Source: Opitutaceae bacterium (GTDB lineage: Bacteria; Verrucomicrobiota; Verrucomicrobiia; Opitutales; Opitutaceae). From it: 49,177 nt of DNA. The DNA lies in NCBI GenBank assembly GCA_016795545.1, contig JAEUGX010000057.1:1-49177 (forward strand), read 5' to 3'. The notes beneath the pieces are model-generated. The model saw only the letters and a program-made list of their open reading frames with translations. It was not told the DNA's origin and did no database searches. Of this stretch, positions 31,352 through 41,054 are shown in pieces (position 1 is the stretch's first letter; every line of letters begins with the position of its first letter). Both the position numbers and the translations under genes were made by a program.

Positions 31352-33073
31352 TCAGGCGCTCCCCGCCAGCCGCCAGTCCAGCAATTCCATCTGCAGGAGC
31401 CGGCGTCCGTTGTAGTGGTTCCAGTTCAGCTGCACCGCCATTTCGAGCGGCGGACCGACCGGGGGCAGGCGCGAGGCGAGTTTCCAGGCCACGCCGCTGA
31501 TCCGACGTCCGCGCCCGTCCTCGGCCGCGAAGCGGAAATGCTGCTCCTTGAAGACATCCGGCCGGTTGCGCAGGCGCACGCCCCGGACGCCGAAGACCGG
31601 CTCCGGATTTCCCATGCCGAACGGGTGCAGCTGCTCCAGCCCGAGCATCAGTTCCTCGCCCAGCTGGGTGCCGTCGAGCCAGCCCGAAAGCTCGAGCCCG
31701 GGCTCGAGGTCGCCGTCGCCCCGGCCGCGCCGGATCACGTCGTCGAACCGCCGGCGGAATTCATCCAGCCGGGGCTTCCGCAGCGCCACGCCCACGGCCA
31801 TGGGATGCCCGCCCCAGCTTTCCAGGCAGTCGGCGCAGGCGCCGAGGATCTCCACCAGGTTGAAGCCGTTCAGGCCCCGGCCCGAGCCCTTGGCCAGCTC
31901 GCCCTCGTTGCCGAGCACGATCGCCGGCCGGTTGTATTTCCGGGAGATCCGGCCGGCCACGATGCCCACGACGCCGGGATGCCAGGCCTCGTCGAACAGC
32001 ACCAGCCCGCTCGCCGCCCCGAAATGCTCCTCCACGTAGCGCTCGGCGCGGTCGGTGATCTCGCGCTCGATGTCCTGCCGCTCGCGGTTCAGCGCATCGA
32101 GCTTCCGCGCGGTCTCGTCGCAGAACGCCCGGTCCTCGCTCAGCAGGAGATCCACCGACAGCGCCGCGTCGGCCAGCCGCCCGCTGGCGTTGATCCGCGG
32201 CCCGATCCGGAACGAGATGTCGCTGGGCACCACCCCCTGCTCCCGCTTCAGGCCCGCCACCTGCATCAGCGAGAGCAGCCCGGGACGCCGGGTCTCCGCC
32301 AGCACCCGCAGCCCGTGGCGCGCGAACACCCGGTTCTCGCCGCTCAGGGGCACCAGGTCGGCGATCGTGCCCATGGCCACGAGGTCGAGGTATTCCTTCA
32401 GGACGATCGACAGCGCGACCGGATGCCCGGACGCCCGCAGCTTCTTCAGCAGCCCGTGCGCCAGCTTGAACACCAGCCCCACCGTGCAGAGGTAGCGCCA
32501 GGCGTCGTCCCCGGCGGTCGGGTGCACGTGCGGGTTGATCAGCACGGCCCCCGCGGCGGCCGGCTCCGTCGAGCGGTGGTGGTCCACCACCAGCACGTCG
32601 ATTCCCAGCCCCCGCAGGTGCGCCACCTCCTCGTGGGAATTGGTGCCGCAATCCAGGGCGATGAACAGGTCGGGACGGCCCCGCTCCAGCGCCCGGTCGA
32701 TCGAGGTGCGCGTCAGCCCGTAGCCCTCCTCCAGCCGGCGCGGCACGACGTACTCCGGGCTCAGCCCGAGCCGCCGCAGGAGGCTGACCAGGATCGCGGT
32801 GCTGCAGACTCCGTCGACGTCGTAGTCGCCCAGCACCATCACGCGCTCCCGGGCCTCCAGCGCCCGCAGGATCCGGTCGACGGCGGGCTCCAGGTTCGCG
32901 AGCAGGAAGGGGTCCCCGAGCGTCGCCAGCGCCGGCTGCAGGAAACGCGCCGCCGCCGCATCGCCCGCGACGCCGGCGCGCAGCAGCAGCTCGGCCACGA
33001 TCGGCGTCGCCCCCAGGCTGCGCGCCAGGGCGGCCACGCTTTCGGCGTGGACCGGCGTGTAGTTCCAGCGCAT
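31352..33073 (-). CDS. recJ: Single-stranded-DNA-specific exonuclease RecJ
   Basis: RecJ degrades single-stranded DNA 5' to 3' in recombination and mismatch repair. The 573-residue protein carries the DHH phosphoesterase motifs VMVLGDYDVDGVCST, ALDCGTNS, VLVVDHH and NPHV. The DHHA1 region is GIVAGRISRKYNRPAIVLG, GSGRGLNGFNLVEIL and WGGHPMAVGVAL, and a C-terminal OB-like domain follows. Length is normal. It starts 21 bases after the secDF stop, so it is likely in the yajC-secDF transcript. Confidence 0.95.
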   Translation of the reverse strand: MRWNYTPVHAESVAALARSLGATPIVAELLLRAGVAGDAAAARFLQPALATLGDPFLLANLEPAVDRILRALEARERVMVLGDYDVDGVCSTAILVSLLRRLGLSPEYVVPRRLEEGYGLTRTSIDRALERGRPDLFIALDCGTNSHEEVAHLRGLGIDVLVVDHHRSTEPAAAGAVLINPHVHPTAGDDAWRYLCTVGLVFKLAHGLLKKLRASGHPVALSIVLKEYLDLVAMGTIADLVPLSGENRVFARHGLRVLAETRRPGLLSLMQVAGLKREQGVVPSDISFRIGPRINASGRLADAALSVDLLLSEDRAFCDETARKLDALNRERQDIEREITDRAERYVEEHFGAASGLVLFDEAWHPGVVGIVAGRISRKYNRPAIVLGNEGELAKGSGRGLNGFNLVEILGACADCLESWGGHPMAVGVALRKPRLDEFRRRFDDVIRRGRGDGDLEPGLELSGWLDGTQLGEELMLGLEQLHPFGMGNPEPVFGVRGVRLRNRPDVFKEQHFRFAAEDGRGRRISGVAWKLASRLPPVGPPLEMAVQLNWNHYNGRRLLQMELLDWRLAGSA

Positions 33074-33094
33074 CGGCCGCGACGGACGGTCGGG

Positions 33095-35635
33095 TTATTC
33101 CGAAGCGCGGGAAGAGCCGGCCCACTCGTACTTGGGCGCGATGTCCTGATGGGCCTCGACGTGCTTCCGGTCACCCTTGTGCCACCAGTAGAAGATCGGG
33201 CTGGCGATATAGAGCGACGAGAACGTGCCGGTCAGCACGCCGATGAGCAGGGTGAAGGCGATGTCGTTGACCTCGCCGCCCGTGACCAGGATGAGGGTCG
33301 TGGCCGTGAGCAGCGTGGTGCCGCCGGTGATGATGGTGCGCGACAGCGTCAGGTTGAGCGAGCGGTTGATGATGTCCCGCAGCGTGCCGGTCGGATTGAC
33401 CTTCAGCTCCTCGCGGATGCGGTCGAACACGACGATCGTGTCGTTGATGGAATAGCCCATCACGAGCAGGATGGCCGCGACCATCGACGCGTTGAACTGC
33501 CGGTCAAAGAGCACGAAGAGCCCCACCGTCATGACGACGTCGTGGATCGTCGAAACCACGGCGCCCATGCCGTAGCCGAACTCGAAGCGGAAGGCCACGT
33601 AGACGAGGATGAGCACCAGCGCCCAGAAGACGGCCTTCAGCGCGTTCCACTGGATCTCCTCGCCCACCGAGGCGCCGATCCGGTTCTCGCCGATGACCTT
33701 GAACTGCGCCTCCGGAAAGGCCTGCTGCAGCTTGGCCACCAGCGGCCCGCCCTGGTCGAAGCGCGTGGTGACCTTGAGCACCTCCAGGTCCGCCCCCAGT
33801 TGCTTCTGGTAGACGGGACTGACGTCCTCGAACCCGCCCGCCGTGGCCGCCGCCCGGACCGCCCCGACGTCGACCGGCTTGGCGAACGAAAGCGTCACCG
33901 TGTCGCCGCCGACAAAATCGATGCCGTAGACGCTCCGGCCCTTGATCGCCACGGCGCCGAGGCCGATGGCGATCACGACCCAGGAGGCGATGAAGGCCGG
34001 CTTGGCCATCTTGAGGAAGTCGTACTTGGTGTTCTGCAGGACCGAGAACATCGGCATGCGCTTGACGTAGCCGGGCAGGATGAGCAGCTCGAGCACCAGC
34101 TTGCTCACGACCACGGCCGCGAACATGGTGGTGAAGATGCCGATCGTCAGGGTGACGCCGAAGCCCTTCACGGGGCCGGTGCCGAGCACGATCATGATGA
34201 CCGCGGTGATCAGGGTCGTCAGGTTGGAGTCGATGATCGCCGACCACGCCTTGTCGAAGCCGGATTCCAGCGCCGTCGCCAGGCTCTTGCCGAGCTTCAG
34301 CTCCTCGCGCATGCGCTCGAAGATCAGGATGTTCGAGTCGACCGACATGGCGAGCGTCAGCACGATGCCGGCGATGCCCGGCAGCGTCAGGGTGGCGCCC
34401 ACGCTGGGGCTGGCCATGACGCCCAGCACGATCAGGACGTTCACCGCCATGCCGATCGCGGCGACGACGCCGCCGATCGTATAGAAGAAGAGGATGAAGG
34501 CGATGGTCAGCGCCGTGCCGATGGCGAAGGCCAGCTTGCCGCTCGTGATCGCGTCCTCCGCGAGCGACGGCCCGACCTCGTACTGCTCCTTGATGGTCAG
34601 CGGAACGTCCAGCGGATTGTTCAGGACGTTGGCCAGCTCGAAGGCCTCGCGCTGGGTGAAGTTGCCCGAGATCTCCGCGCTGCCGGTGGTGATGGGCTCG
34701 TTGATGTTCGGGGCCGAGGCCAGCTTGCCGTCGAGCACGATGCCGAGCTGCCGGCGGACGTTGGCCGTCGTGACCGCGGCGAACTGCTTCGCGCCCGCGC
34801 TGTTGAAGGTCAGGCTGATCCGGTAGCGGCCGAACTCGTCCATGCGCACAAACGCGCTCTCGACGTCGGCTCCGCTCATCTCCGGCACCCGCTTCACGAG
34901 GTAATAGGAGGTGTGGATGACTCCGGTCCGGTGATCCTCGTCCTCGGTGCTCAGGTACTCGTAGCCGGCCGGCGGCTCCTCGCGCGGCCGCTCCGGCATG
35001 GGGCCCGTGTTCTCCATGACCAGCCGGAACGCCAGCTGGGCCGGCTTCTTCAGACTGTCGACAACCTGCGGGTTGTCCTTGGTCGAGACGCCGGGCAGCT
35101 GCACCTCGATGCGGTTCTCGCCGACGGAGCGGATGATGGGCTCGGCGACACCCAGGCCGTTCACGCGGTCGCTGATGATCTGCACCGCCTTGGACAGCTT
35201 CTCCTTGCGGGCGTCCTTCGGCAGGTCCGCCAGCGCCTTCTCGTCGACCTCCAGCGTGAAGGACACGCCGCCCTTCAGGTCGAGGCCCAGCTGCAGCGGG
35301 CTCTTCGACTTCTTCAGCAGCTCGTTCAGGAGAATGTCATTGCGGCGCTCGACGTTCTTGACGTCGCCGACATTGAGGTGAGGGAAGAACGGGGCCAGGT
35401 CGACGTGGTCGCGGAGGCTGATCTGCTTGAGCGCCACGAAGACGCTCCCCGCCTGGCCGTTCTTGACCAGGGCGTCGGCCTCGCCGACGAGCTTGGCGAA
35501 ATCGGCCTTCTTCGCCGACGCCTCCTCGCGCACATAGGCGCCGAAGTCGCGGTCGGTCACGGGCTGCAGGGAAAGCGCCGCCCAAAGGGTGATCGCCGCG
35601 CACAGGATGAGTTTCCAGAGATTGCTGCGGTGCAT
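33095..35635 (-). CDS. secDF: Fused protein-export membrane proteins SecD and SecF
   Basis: This 846-residue fusion combines SecD and SecF, which use proton flow to aid late steps of Sec translocation. The SecD half begins with one helix (about 7-24), has LGLDLKGGVSFTLEVD near residue 117, the P1 domain, and a six-helix bundle with GIVLTLAMSVDSNILIFERMREEL. The SecF half starts near residue 540 and has GIDFVGGDTVTLSF and VMGYSINDTIVVFDRIREEL. About 90 residues separate the first helix from the LDLKGG motif, longer than in separate SecD proteins. It lies downstream of yajC, with a strong hairpin between. Confidence 0.95.
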   Translation of the reverse strand: MHRSNLWKLILCAAITLWAALSLQPVTDRDFGAYVREEASAKKADFAKLVGEADALVKNGQAGSVFVALKQISLRDHVDLAPFFPHLNVGDVKNVERRNDILLNELLKKSKSPLQLGLDLKGGVSFTLEVDEKALADLPKDARKEKLSKAVQIISDRVNGLGVAEPIIRSVGENRIEVQLPGVSTKDNPQVVDSLKKPAQLAFRLVMENTGPMPERPREEPPAGYEYLSTEDEDHRTGVIHTSYYLVKRVPEMSGADVESAFVRMDEFGRYRISLTFNSAGAKQFAAVTTANVRRQLGIVLDGKLASAPNINEPITTGSAEISGNFTQREAFELANVLNNPLDVPLTIKEQYEVGPSLAEDAITSGKLAFAIGTALTIAFILFFYTIGGVVAAIGMAVNVLIVLGVMASPSVGATLTLPGIAGIVLTLAMSVDSNILIFERMREELKLGKSLATALESGFDKAWSAIIDSNLTTLITAVIMIVLGTGPVKGFGVTLTIGIFTTMFAAVVVSKLVLELLILPGYVKRMPMFSVLQNTKYDFLKMAKPAFIASWVVIAIGLGAVAIKGRSVYGIDFVGGDTVTLSFAKPVDVGAVRAAATAGGFEDVSPVYQKQLGADLEVLKVTTRFDQGGPLVAKLQQAFPEAQFKVIGENRIGASVGEEIQWNALKAVFWALVLILVYVAFRFEFGYGMGAVVSTIHDVVMTVGLFVLFDRQFNASMVAAILLVMGYSINDTIVVFDRIREELKVNPTGTLRDIINRSLNLTLSRTIITGGTTLLTATTLILVTGGEVNDIAFTLLIGVLTGTFSSLYIASPIFYWWHKGDRKHVEAHQDIAPKYEWAGSSRASE

Positions 35636-35658
35636 GGATGTGGGTTGTTAAAGGGGTG

Positions 35659-35683
35659 CGGGCGCCGCGGATGACGGCGCCCG
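35659..35683 (-). other. Hairpin between yajC and secDF
   Basis: A perfect 9-bp stem, CGGGCGCCG with CGGCGCCCG, and a 7-base loop lie between the yajC stop and the secDF start on the same strand. It has no T tract, so read-through is likely. It may protect the short yajC mRNA or set the ratio of the two products. Confidence 0.6.
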
Positions 35684-35703
35684 TTCAGCCGGACGGGCCG
35701 GCT

Positions 35704-36030
35704 TCAGGCGGCGTCGCCTTTCTTGACCAGCGCGCTGATGAAGCCCTTGCCGATTTCCACCTTGGCATTGTTGTCGCCGACGCGCACCACAAAACGATCC
35801 TCCTTCACGCCGGTGATCGTGCCGTAGATGCCGCCGGCGGTCACGACCTCGTCACCCGTCTTCAGCTCGGACAGCATCTTCTCGTGCGCCTTCTGCTTCT
35901 TGCGCTGCGGCGCGATCAGGAAGAAATACATGGCCGCAAAGAGCAGGAGGTAGGGTACCATCATCACCAGCGGGTTGCCGGCCGGACCGGCGGGCTGGGT
36001 TTGGGCGAGCATCATTTGGATTTTAGTCAT
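35704..36030 (-). CDS. yajC: Preprotein translocase subunit YajC
   Basis: This 108-residue small accessory subunit of SecDF has an N-terminal membrane helix (NPLVMMVPYLLLFAAMYFFLIAPQ), the conserved RKKQKAHEKMLSELKTGDEVVTAGGIYGTITGV motif and a short basic end. I chose the ATG at 36030 because the longer frame would add non-homologous residues. It is the first gene of the yajC-secDF-recJ block and is divergent from speA. Confidence 0.93.
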   Translation of the reverse strand: MTKIQMMLAQTQPAGPAGNPLVMMVPYLLLFAAMYFFLIAPQRKKQKAHEKMLSELKTGDEVVTAGGIYGTITGVKEDRFVVRVGDNNAKVEIGKGFISALVKKGDAA

Positions 36031-36128
36031 TGCGTCTTCGGGTGTTTTGAAAAATGGAAAAGGGCGAATAAGCCCAGCCGGTTTCCAAAAAGCAAGCCTA
36101 ACCCCCCTTCCGCTTTCATCCCGTAAAA

Positions 36129-38072
36129 TTGAAGACCAAATCCGCATCCACCTGGTCGGTCGAACAGTCTGAGGAACATTACGGTTTTAAGCGCTGGGGC
36201 GCCAATCACTTCTCGGTGGATTCCGAGGGTTTTGTCCAGGTCCAGCCGCTGGCCGACGGCCGCACGATCCGGATCATGGACGTGATCAACGAGGCCGCGA
36301 GCATGGGCCTCAAGGCCCCGATGGTCATCCGCTTGCAGGACACGCTCCGGCACCGGGTCGTGCAGCTCAACCAGGTCTTCCAGAAGGCCATCAAGGAGGA
36401 GGGCTACAAGGGCGAGTACCGCGGCGTCTTCCCGATCAAGGTCAATCAGCTGCGCGAGGTGGTCGACGAGATCATCGCGGCCGGCAAGGACTTCAACTAC
36501 GGCCTCGAGGCGGGCTCCAAGCCCGAGCTGATGATCGCCCTGGCCATGCACGAGGGCGCCCAGCGCCTCATCATCTGCAACGGCTACAAGGACCACGACT
36601 ACATGCGCCTGGCCCTGCTCGGCCGCAAGCTGGGCAAGCGGATCATCATCGTCATCGAGCAGCTCTCGGAGGTCGACAGCATCATCGAGATCTCCCGCGA
36701 GACCGGCGTGAAGCCGATGATCGGCTTCCGCGTCAAGCTCCAGACCCGCGGCGAGGGCAAGTGGGCCCTCTCCTCCGGCGACAACGCCAAGTTCGGCCTC
36801 AACACCGCCGAGATCCTCTTCGCCGTCGAGAAGCTCCGCGCCGCCAAGATGCAGCAGAGCCTCCGCCTGGTGCACTTCCATATCGGCTCCCAGGTGCCGA
36901 ACATCATCACGATCAAGGCCGCCGTCACCGAGGCCGCCCGCTTCTACTGCCAGCTGGCCAAGATGGGCTTCCCCATGGGCTACCTCGACGTCGGCGGCGG
37001 GCTGGGCGTCGATTACGACGGCTCGCGGACGAACTTCGAGTCGTCGATGAACTACACCCTCGGCGAGTACGCCCGCGACGTCGTCTCCAACATCCGCGAG
37101 GTCTGCACCGCCTCCGGCGTCGCCGTGCCCGACATCGTCAGCGAATCCGGCCGCGCCGTCGCCGCCCCCCACTCCATGCTCGTCGTCGAGGTCTTCGAGC
37201 GCATCAACAAGCACGAATCCCTCGGCAAGCAGCACCAGCCCAAGACGCGGCACAAGATCGTCGACGATCTGGCCGACCTCCTCAAAAACAAGGCCAAGCT
37301 CGGCCGCCTCGAGCGTTTCCACGACGCCCTGCAGAAGAAGGAGGAGGCCTTCTCCCTCTTCAACCTCGGCTACCTCGACCTGGAGAACCGCGCCGCCGCC
37401 GAGCAGATCTTCTGGCAGGTCTGCGAGCAGATCGACCGCGAGGGCACCAAGTCCGGTTACCAGCCCGAGGAGCTCCACGACCTCAAGAAGCTCCTCGCCG
37501 ACCAGTACGTCTGCAACTTCTCCGTCTTCCAGTCCCTGCTCGACAGCTGGGCCCTCAAGCAGCTCTTCCCCATCACGCCCCTCCACCGCCTCAACGAGAA
37601 GCCGACCGTGAACGCCATCCTGGTCGACATCACCTGCGACTCCGACGGCAAGGTCGGCAGCTTCATCGACCTCCAGGACGTGAAGGACTACATCACGCTG
37701 CACCCGCTCAACCACCAGCCCTACTACCTGGGGGTCTACCTGACCGGCGCCTACCAGGACATCATGGGCGACCTGCACAACCTCTTCGGCCGCGTCAACG
37801 AGGTTCACGTCTTCCTCGAGGACGACGAGCCCAACGGGTTCTATATCGAGGAGGCCCTGGCCGGCTCGCGCATCGCCGACGTGATCGAGGGCGTCCAATA
37901 CCAGTGGGAGGAGCTCTGCCGGCGCATCAAGCAGCAGATCGACCACGCCACCAAGAAGGACCTCATCAAGCCCCGCGAGGGCGTCCGGCTCGTCGAGTTC
38001 TACGAGTCGCAGATGCTCGCCAAGACCTACCTGAACATCGAGCCCAAGCCCCGCCGCCGCAAGGCCCGCTGA
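36129..38072 (+). CDS. speA: Biosynthetic arginine decarboxylase
   Basis: SpeA converts arginine to agmatine for polyamine synthesis with pyridoxal phosphate. The 647-residue protein shows the PLP lysine in GVFPIKVNQ (Lys104), FNYGLEAGSKPEL, GFRVKLQTRGEGKW, LVHFHIGSQ, YLDVGGGLGVDYDGS and PDIVSESGRAVAAPHS. The C-terminal Cys in DITCDSDGKVGSFI is the expected active-site residue from the partner subunit. An in-frame TAA at 36099 and no ATG or GTG before the family N-terminus leave the TTG at 36129 as start. The gap to yajC carries a small GGGC/GCCC hairpin (36062-36075). Confidence 0.95.
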   Translation: MKTKSASTWSVEQSEEHYGFKRWGANHFSVDSEGFVQVQPLADGRTIRIMDVINEAASMGLKAPMVIRLQDTLRHRVVQLNQVFQKAIKEEGYKGEYRGVFPIKVNQLREVVDEIIAAGKDFNYGLEAGSKPELMIALAMHEGAQRLIICNGYKDHDYMRLALLGRKLGKRIIIVIEQLSEVDSIIEISRETGVKPMIGFRVKLQTRGEGKWALSSGDNAKFGLNTAEILFAVEKLRAAKMQQSLRLVHFHIGSQVPNIITIKAAVTEAARFYCQLAKMGFPMGYLDVGGGLGVDYDGSRTNFESSMNYTLGEYARDVVSNIREVCTASGVAVPDIVSESGRAVAAPHSMLVVEVFERINKHESLGKQHQPKTRHKIVDDLADLLKNKAKLGRLERFHDALQKKEEAFSLFNLGYLDLENRAAAEQIFWQVCEQIDREGTKSGYQPEELHDLKKLLADQYVCNFSVFQSLLDSWALKQLFPITPLHRLNEKPTVNAILVDITCDSDGKVGSFIDLQDVKDYITLHPLNHQPYYLGVYLTGAYQDIMGDLHNLFGRVNEVHVFLEDDEPNGFYIEEALAGSRIADVIEGVQYQWEELCRRIKQQIDHATKKDLIKPREGVRLVEFYESQMLAKTYLNIEPKPRRRKAR

Positions 38073-38143
38073 CCCGCCGCCATCGCCGATCCGGGACCGC
38101 AGCGCCGGCACGCTTGCTCGCCAGCAGGAGCGCCCGGCAGCAC

Positions 38144-38158
38144 GGGGCGGCCTGCCCC
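38144..38158. other. Small GC hairpin between convergent speA and FG-GAP gene
   Basis: GGGGC and GCCCC flank a 5-base loop in the 168-base gap after speA. No T tract is seen, and the gap holds nothing else recognisable. Confidence 0.3.
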
Positions 38159-38240
38159 AGGATGGGTCCGCGGATCGCCAGCGCGCGTGCGCTCATACCG
38201 GAGCTCGCACGTGCGATCCCTGGAGCGAACCGCCGGCTGC

Positions 38241-41054
38241 TTACTTCAGCTCCAGTCGAACCTCGGTGAGCACCGCGCTTTTTCCGCCATAGGGCATGAT
38301 AAAGAGGGCGCGATACTGCATCCACCGCCCGGTCTTCTCGTCCGACCCAACGTCGCCACCGGAATTTTCGAAATAGGTGCCGGGGCCTTGGGGGCCGCGC
38401 CATTCCGCCCGATCCAGGTCCTCCCGCCTCGCCGCCCATCGCAATTGAAACTTCAGCCCCGCGTCCGGGGGCAGGTCCGCGACCCACCGGAGCCGGGTCA
38501 CAGCGTCATCCCGTAAATCAAACGGCTCGGAAACGTAACTCTCCTGGGGTTTCCGCGTGTAGGCGTTCCCGCGGTCCCGCGCGGTCATGCCGTGCGGCCC
38601 AAGCCCGGGCAGTCGGGTCGACCGCTTGGGATCGAATCCCTGGGGGCCGTTCCAGTAAATCAGTGAATCGACCTGGTGGGTGACGTCATTCCGGTGGCAG
38701 GCGTACACCAGGTCCACCCAGCCGTCCCGGTTCAAATCCAGCTGAGTCACGGCGGCGGCTGATTCCGCCGGGAGGTTAAAGGGATGCTCAAAATCGATCC
38801 GCTTCCCGTTGCCCCAGAAAATCCGGGCGGGCAGGACCCGCTCGGTCGCCGAGGAATAGGCCGTGGCCGCCAGGTCCAGATTGCCGTCGCGGTTGAAATC
38901 CGCGACGGCGGTAAAGATCGGAGTGTAACCGGCCGAATAAGTCTGGGAGTTTTCCTCCCTGAATCCCTTGGGACTGCCATAATAGATCCGGTGCGTGTCC
39001 TTGAGCCGCCGGTAATGCCCGCCACACGAGATGATGAGATCGAGCCAGCCGTCGCCGTTGAGATCCGCGGTGTTGACGGCAAGGGGATTGACCGCCGGAA
39101 CCTTGGCGCTCCGCTCCTCGGCATACCCCGCGCGGCCTCCGAAATAAATCAAGATGTAGTCCCGCTTGTCATTGCACAGGATGTCCAGGAAGCCGTCCCG
39201 GTTGACGTCCGCCAGGTAGGCGGCGTTGCCGTACATCGGCAGCGGCTGGCTGCGTTCAAGGGCAAAGCCCTGCCTGGAGCCGTGGTAGATCCGGGCAGAT
39301 TTTGCCAGGGTGGCGGGGCTCGTGTCGTAGACCTGGGACACCGCCAGGATGTCCAGATAACCGTCGCGGTTGAAGTCCGCGACCTGAAGATCCTGGATGC
39401 CTTCATTCGCGGGCAGATCCGTGTAGCGGTCGGCCGACGGGCCGCTCGGCGAACCCGCAAAAATCCGCAGATCCGCCCCGGGCCCCGTGAACACGCACTC
39501 GGGCCATCCGTCCAAGTCGAGATCCGCGACAAACGCCTGGCCGGTGCCGTCCGTGGGCAGTTCGAGGCGGTGCGCCGGTCCGTACGCGGCATCCTGGTTT
39601 CCCCAGTAGATGTAGTTGTGGATCCCCTTCAGGTGGCCGCTCATCGTGCTGTTGAACACCACCTCCGGGCTTCCATCGCCATCCAGGTCGCCGGCGGTGT
39701 TGCCCACCGCGCCTTGGGTCGGAATCCAGGTAACGCGGTCGCTCGAAAACCCCGTCGCGGAATTCCAGAAGATCGGCGAGGTCGTGTCGTAAAGCATGCC
39801 ATCCGTGTAACGGCTGGAAATCAGCTCCGGGCGGCCGTCGCCATTGAGGTCGGCAGCGCTGACCCAGTGGAGATCTTTGACCGCGAGCCGCTGCTGCACG
39901 CGCGAGAGATCGCTGCTGGACCGTATTTCCAAGCCCTCGCGGGTCGCCAGGATGAGTTCGGGAACGGCGTCCAGATCCAGATCGGCCACGGCGCAGCGCA
40001 CGGTGCCGTTGCTGAACATCGAGGAGAATCCCGGCGCGGAGATGATGCGCTGGTGCTCCGCGCTGAATTTTCCCTGCTGGTTCCAGCAGATCTGCACCCT
40101 GTTGGCGCCCGAAAACACGATATCGGGTGCGTGGTCGCCATTCAGGTCGGCAAGGATGACATTTTGTGCACCGTGCGTCAGGATGCGTTGGGGATTTCTG
40201 GCCTCCACCCCGGCCGGCGTGCCCCAATAGATGACGGATGCAGTATCGAGCTCAAAGTCCCGGCGGTAGTTTGCGACGACGAGATCCGACTGCCCATCGC
40301 CATTTAGATCCGCCGCGGCGATGGCAACCGCTGCCGTCCCGCTAATCCCAAAGCGCTCGGAGGCGTCGTTAAAGGTGCGGTCGCCCTTGGCGAGATAGAC
40401 CCGGGCCAACAAGGGCTGACCGGGATTATGGTGGTCGGTCCAGGCGGACGGGAACACCAGATCGAGTTTGCCGTCGCGATCGAGGTCGAGCACCGCCACG
40501 TCGTAAGCCCCCATGGTCGGCAGGTCGGTCCGTTGCCCGGTGAGCCCGCGCGGTCCGCCCCAGTAGATGTAGGAGAGCAGTTCCGAACTCACCCCATTCT
40601 CGCCGTTGGCGACAATCAGATCGACGAAACCGTCCTGATCCAGGTCGACGATGCGGCTCATCCAACCGCTGTCATTGGCCAATTCCTGGAATGGAGTTTC
40701 GACCTGACCCGGCAAAGCCACCCGGTGGATCCGAGTCGGCCCGCGCTCCTTGTAGTCATGTGAGTTCGCGAGGACGAGATCGGGATAGCTGTCACCGTTC
40801 ACATCCCAGGTGTGGATCATCTGCACCTTGCCCTGGGCATTCACGTAAAGATTGCTCCCGCCGTCTTCGAACGCTCCCCGGGCAAAATCTTCAAATCCCC
40901 GATTGACCAGGGCTCTCGCCTCCACAGCCGCCCCGCGCGGAGCCTTCGGGCTCGCCCCCGATACTTGGGCGGCCCGGCCGGAAGCCGAAACCGCGAGGAG
41001 CAACGCGCCCAGGCACCCGATCACCAGCGGCATATTTTTCAGGCGGATGAACAT
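38241..41054 (-). CDS. Large secreted FG-GAP/VCBS repeat protein
   Basis: This 937-residue exported protein has a signal peptide (about 1-29: MPLVIGCLGALLLAVSASGRA within the first 29). About fifteen FG-GAP-type repeats follow, each with a calcium-binding loop of the form D-x-N/D-x-D-G-x-x-D (DLNGDGRPELI, DLDRDGKLDLV, DFNRDGYLDIL, DVNRDGFLDIL). This number would build two beta-propellers of seven blades. The final 100 residues form a separate beta domain (SEPFDLRDDAVTRLRWVADLPPDAGLKFQLRWA, GRWMQYRALF), resembling jelly-roll carbohydrate-binding ends. There is no membrane anchor or sorting tail. Probable role: calcium-dependent binding or adhesion at the cell surface, by fold only. Confidence 0.85.
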   Translation of the reverse strand: MFIRLKNMPLVIGCLGALLLAVSASGRAAQVSGASPKAPRGAAVEARALVNRGFEDFARGAFEDGGSNLYVNAQGKVQMIHTWDVNGDSYPDLVLANSHDYKERGPTRIHRVALPGQVETPFQELANDSGWMSRIVDLDQDGFVDLIVANGENGVSSELLSYIYWGGPRGLTGQRTDLPTMGAYDVAVLDLDRDGKLDLVFPSAWTDHHNPGQPLLARVYLAKGDRTFNDASERFGISGTAAVAIAAADLNGDGQSDLVVANYRRDFELDTASVIYWGTPAGVEARNPQRILTHGAQNVILADLNGDHAPDIVFSGANRVQICWNQQGKFSAEHQRIISAPGFSSMFSNGTVRCAVADLDLDAVPELILATREGLEIRSSSDLSRVQQRLAVKDLHWVSAADLNGDGRPELISSRYTDGMLYDTTSPIFWNSATGFSSDRVTWIPTQGAVGNTAGDLDGDGSPEVVFNSTMSGHLKGIHNYIYWGNQDAAYGPAHRLELPTDGTGQAFVADLDLDGWPECVFTGPGADLRIFAGSPSGPSADRYTDLPANEGIQDLQVADFNRDGYLDILAVSQVYDTSPATLAKSARIYHGSRQGFALERSQPLPMYGNAAYLADVNRDGFLDILCNDKRDYILIYFGGRAGYAEERSAKVPAVNPLAVNTADLNGDGWLDLIISCGGHYRRLKDTHRIYYGSPKGFREENSQTYSAGYTPIFTAVADFNRDGNLDLAATAYSSATERVLPARIFWGNGKRIDFEHPFNLPAESAAAVTQLDLNRDGWVDLVYACHRNDVTHQVDSLIYWNGPQGFDPKRSTRLPGLGPHGMTARDRGNAYTRKPQESYVSEPFDLRDDAVTRLRWVADLPPDAGLKFQLRWAARREDLDRAEWRGPQGPGTYFENSGGDVGSDEKTGRWMQYRALFIMPYGGKSAVLTEVRLELK

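Noticed and set aside
29267..35674. A 2135-codon open frame on the plus strand opposite the antiporter, dedA, recJ and secDF genes.
   Set aside because: It is Arg/His/Asp/Glu-rich with no domain, and lies antisense to four well-supported genes. Long antisense frames are expected in this GC-rich codon usage.
38700..40900. Periodic near-repeats in the FG-GAP gene that could suggest a CRISPR-like or tandem array.
   Set aside because: The period follows the protein repeats, copies are diverged at DNA level, and no identical direct repeats with unique spacers are present.
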